From Strigamia acuminata (Eukaryota > Arthropoda > Chilopoda > Geophilomorpha > Linotaeniidae): a DNA stretch of 60,000 nucleotides. The position numbers were made by a program, and so were the translations under genes. The stretch covers positions 8,620,001 through 8,680,000 of the forward strand of contig OX442316.1 in assembly GCA_949358305.1 (NCBI GenBank). The letters are read 5' to 3'. Numbering within the stretch: position 1 is the stretch's first letter; every line of letters starts with the position of its first letter. Of this stretch, positions 59,300 through 60,000 are shown piece by piece. The notes under the pieces were generated by a model. The model worked only from the letters and a program-made list of their open reading frames with translations. It made no database searches and was not told the DNA's origin.

Positions 59300-60000
59300 T
59301 ATTTTGAAACTGTCTATGAGAATAATGCGTGCTGCATTTTGTAAATGTAATAGTAGGTATAACCTATATAGTATTCAAGCAGCCTTGGGTATAGGTGGCG
59401 CTGTTTTCTGTCTTCCTGGGCATGTGTGCTACAGATGTTTGCACCATTTGCACATTGCACCACTTAAATGACGCTTCCAGGTGGCGCGAAATTTAAAATG
59501 TAAAGTTAGGAGCGCACCAGCTTAAAATGGGAAAAATTGTACGAAATTTATTTCAATGAAAAAGTATTAATATCACATTCGTTTACACTTCATAATTTAA
59601 AAACGGCACGGTATACAGTTGCCTGTTTATTAAAATATCTTCTTTGATAAAGAAAAATAATACTACCTATTCATTGCTACATCATTTAAAAACCTGAATT
59701 TCATAACAAAAGAAACAAATAAAATAAAACAAGTTTATCAAAGAACCCCAAGTAATTATTATCATATGATAACAAGAATTAATAACAGTTATATTTACAT
59801 TAACAAGAGATGTATTGAGTAAAAAAAAAATTTTTTTCTAAAAGATGAAAATCAATACATTTTAATTCGCTGTATACTTAAATTATTGAAGTTAAATATG
59901 TTGAATTTCTCAGTCATACTTTTGATTCATTCAGTGTGGCCTTACATAAAATCACTCACGGATTAATTGAAAATAAGTAGAATTTTGTTGTGCGTGAAAG
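59300..60000. other. Upstream region of PEX7, no further gene seen
   Basis: AT-rich sequence with the PEX7 promoter at its left end. Two CTCF-like words occur in the same orientation (59391-59403 and 59476-59488). No coding exon, RNA gene or mobile element is recognised up to the window edge. Confidence 0.5.
59391..59488 (+). promoter_or_regulatory. Paired AGGTGGCGC motifs in the PEX7 promoter
   Basis: ATAGGTGGCGCTG (59391-59403) and TCCAGGTGGCGCG (59476-59488) are 85 bases apart in the same orientation, about 90 and 175 bases upstream of the PEX7 start. Both carry the core known for insect CTCF. Their pairing near a start site suggests a promoter or boundary element. Confidence 0.4.

Overview
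This is an AT-rich arthropod nuclear sequence, most likely from an insect. The evidence is spliced genes with GT-AG introns, no operons, and homologues of typical arthropod proteins: a DUOX maturation factor of the moladietz type, a furrowed-like lectin/sushi receptor and an animal haem peroxidase. I cannot name the species. Two compartments are obvious. Bases 1-24,100 are gene-poor, with one gene stretched over introns of up to 8 kb. Bases 24,900-59,300 are compact, with about a dozen genes whose introns are often only 45-70 bases.

Layout. 1-9,300: no complete gene; a GC-rich exon-like block on the minus strand at the left edge and candidate 5' non-coding exons. 9,313-24,114 (+): DUOX maturation factor in eight coding exons. 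24,920-29,608 (-): furrowed-like membrane receptor (CCP, fucolectin-like, C-type lectin, CCP, CCP, TM). 31,728-32,267 (+) and 32,740-33,549 (-): two convergent secreted orphan proteins. 34,858-36,267 (-): a single-exon protein built almost wholly of 22-residue repeats. 36,700-37,631 (+): secreted cysteine-containing orphan. 37,944-39,155 (+): probable mitochondrial helical-repeat protein. 39,502-40,872 (-): SSX2IP/ADIP-like centrosomal coiled-coil protein. 41,225-44,322 (-): haem peroxidase with a clip-like N-terminus and a reading-frame anomaly just after the proximal histidine.

The right part has a reproductive flavour. A CatSper auxiliary subunit (beta type most likely) lies at 45,351-50,133 (+), tail to tail with an immunoglobulin-type membrane protein (50,252-52,559, -). 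Next come an F-box/LRR protein (52,772-54,328, -) and a testis-specific-type serine/threonine kinase, TSSK (54,760-55,947, -). CatSper and TSSK are sperm proteins in other animals, and SSX2IP is centrosomal/ciliary. A shared germline role for the unknown neighbours is inference only. Two pieces of gamma-glutamyltransferase follow: one has the cytoplasmic tail, membrane anchor and first luminal motif, the other has that motif joined directly to the C-terminus with the catalytic middle missing. PEX7, the peroxisomal PTS2 receptor, closes the window at 57,826-59,299 (-).

The best candidates for something new are the 22-residue-repeat protein, the CatSper subunit with its convergent Ig partner, the shrunken GGT pair, and the peroxidase with either a 38-base intron or a one-base lesion. 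A recurring CTCF-like motif (core AGRTGGCRS) appears at several intergenic places, including twice in the PEX7 promoter. Exon boundaries were derived by hand from splice consensus and phase agreement; no alignment was run.
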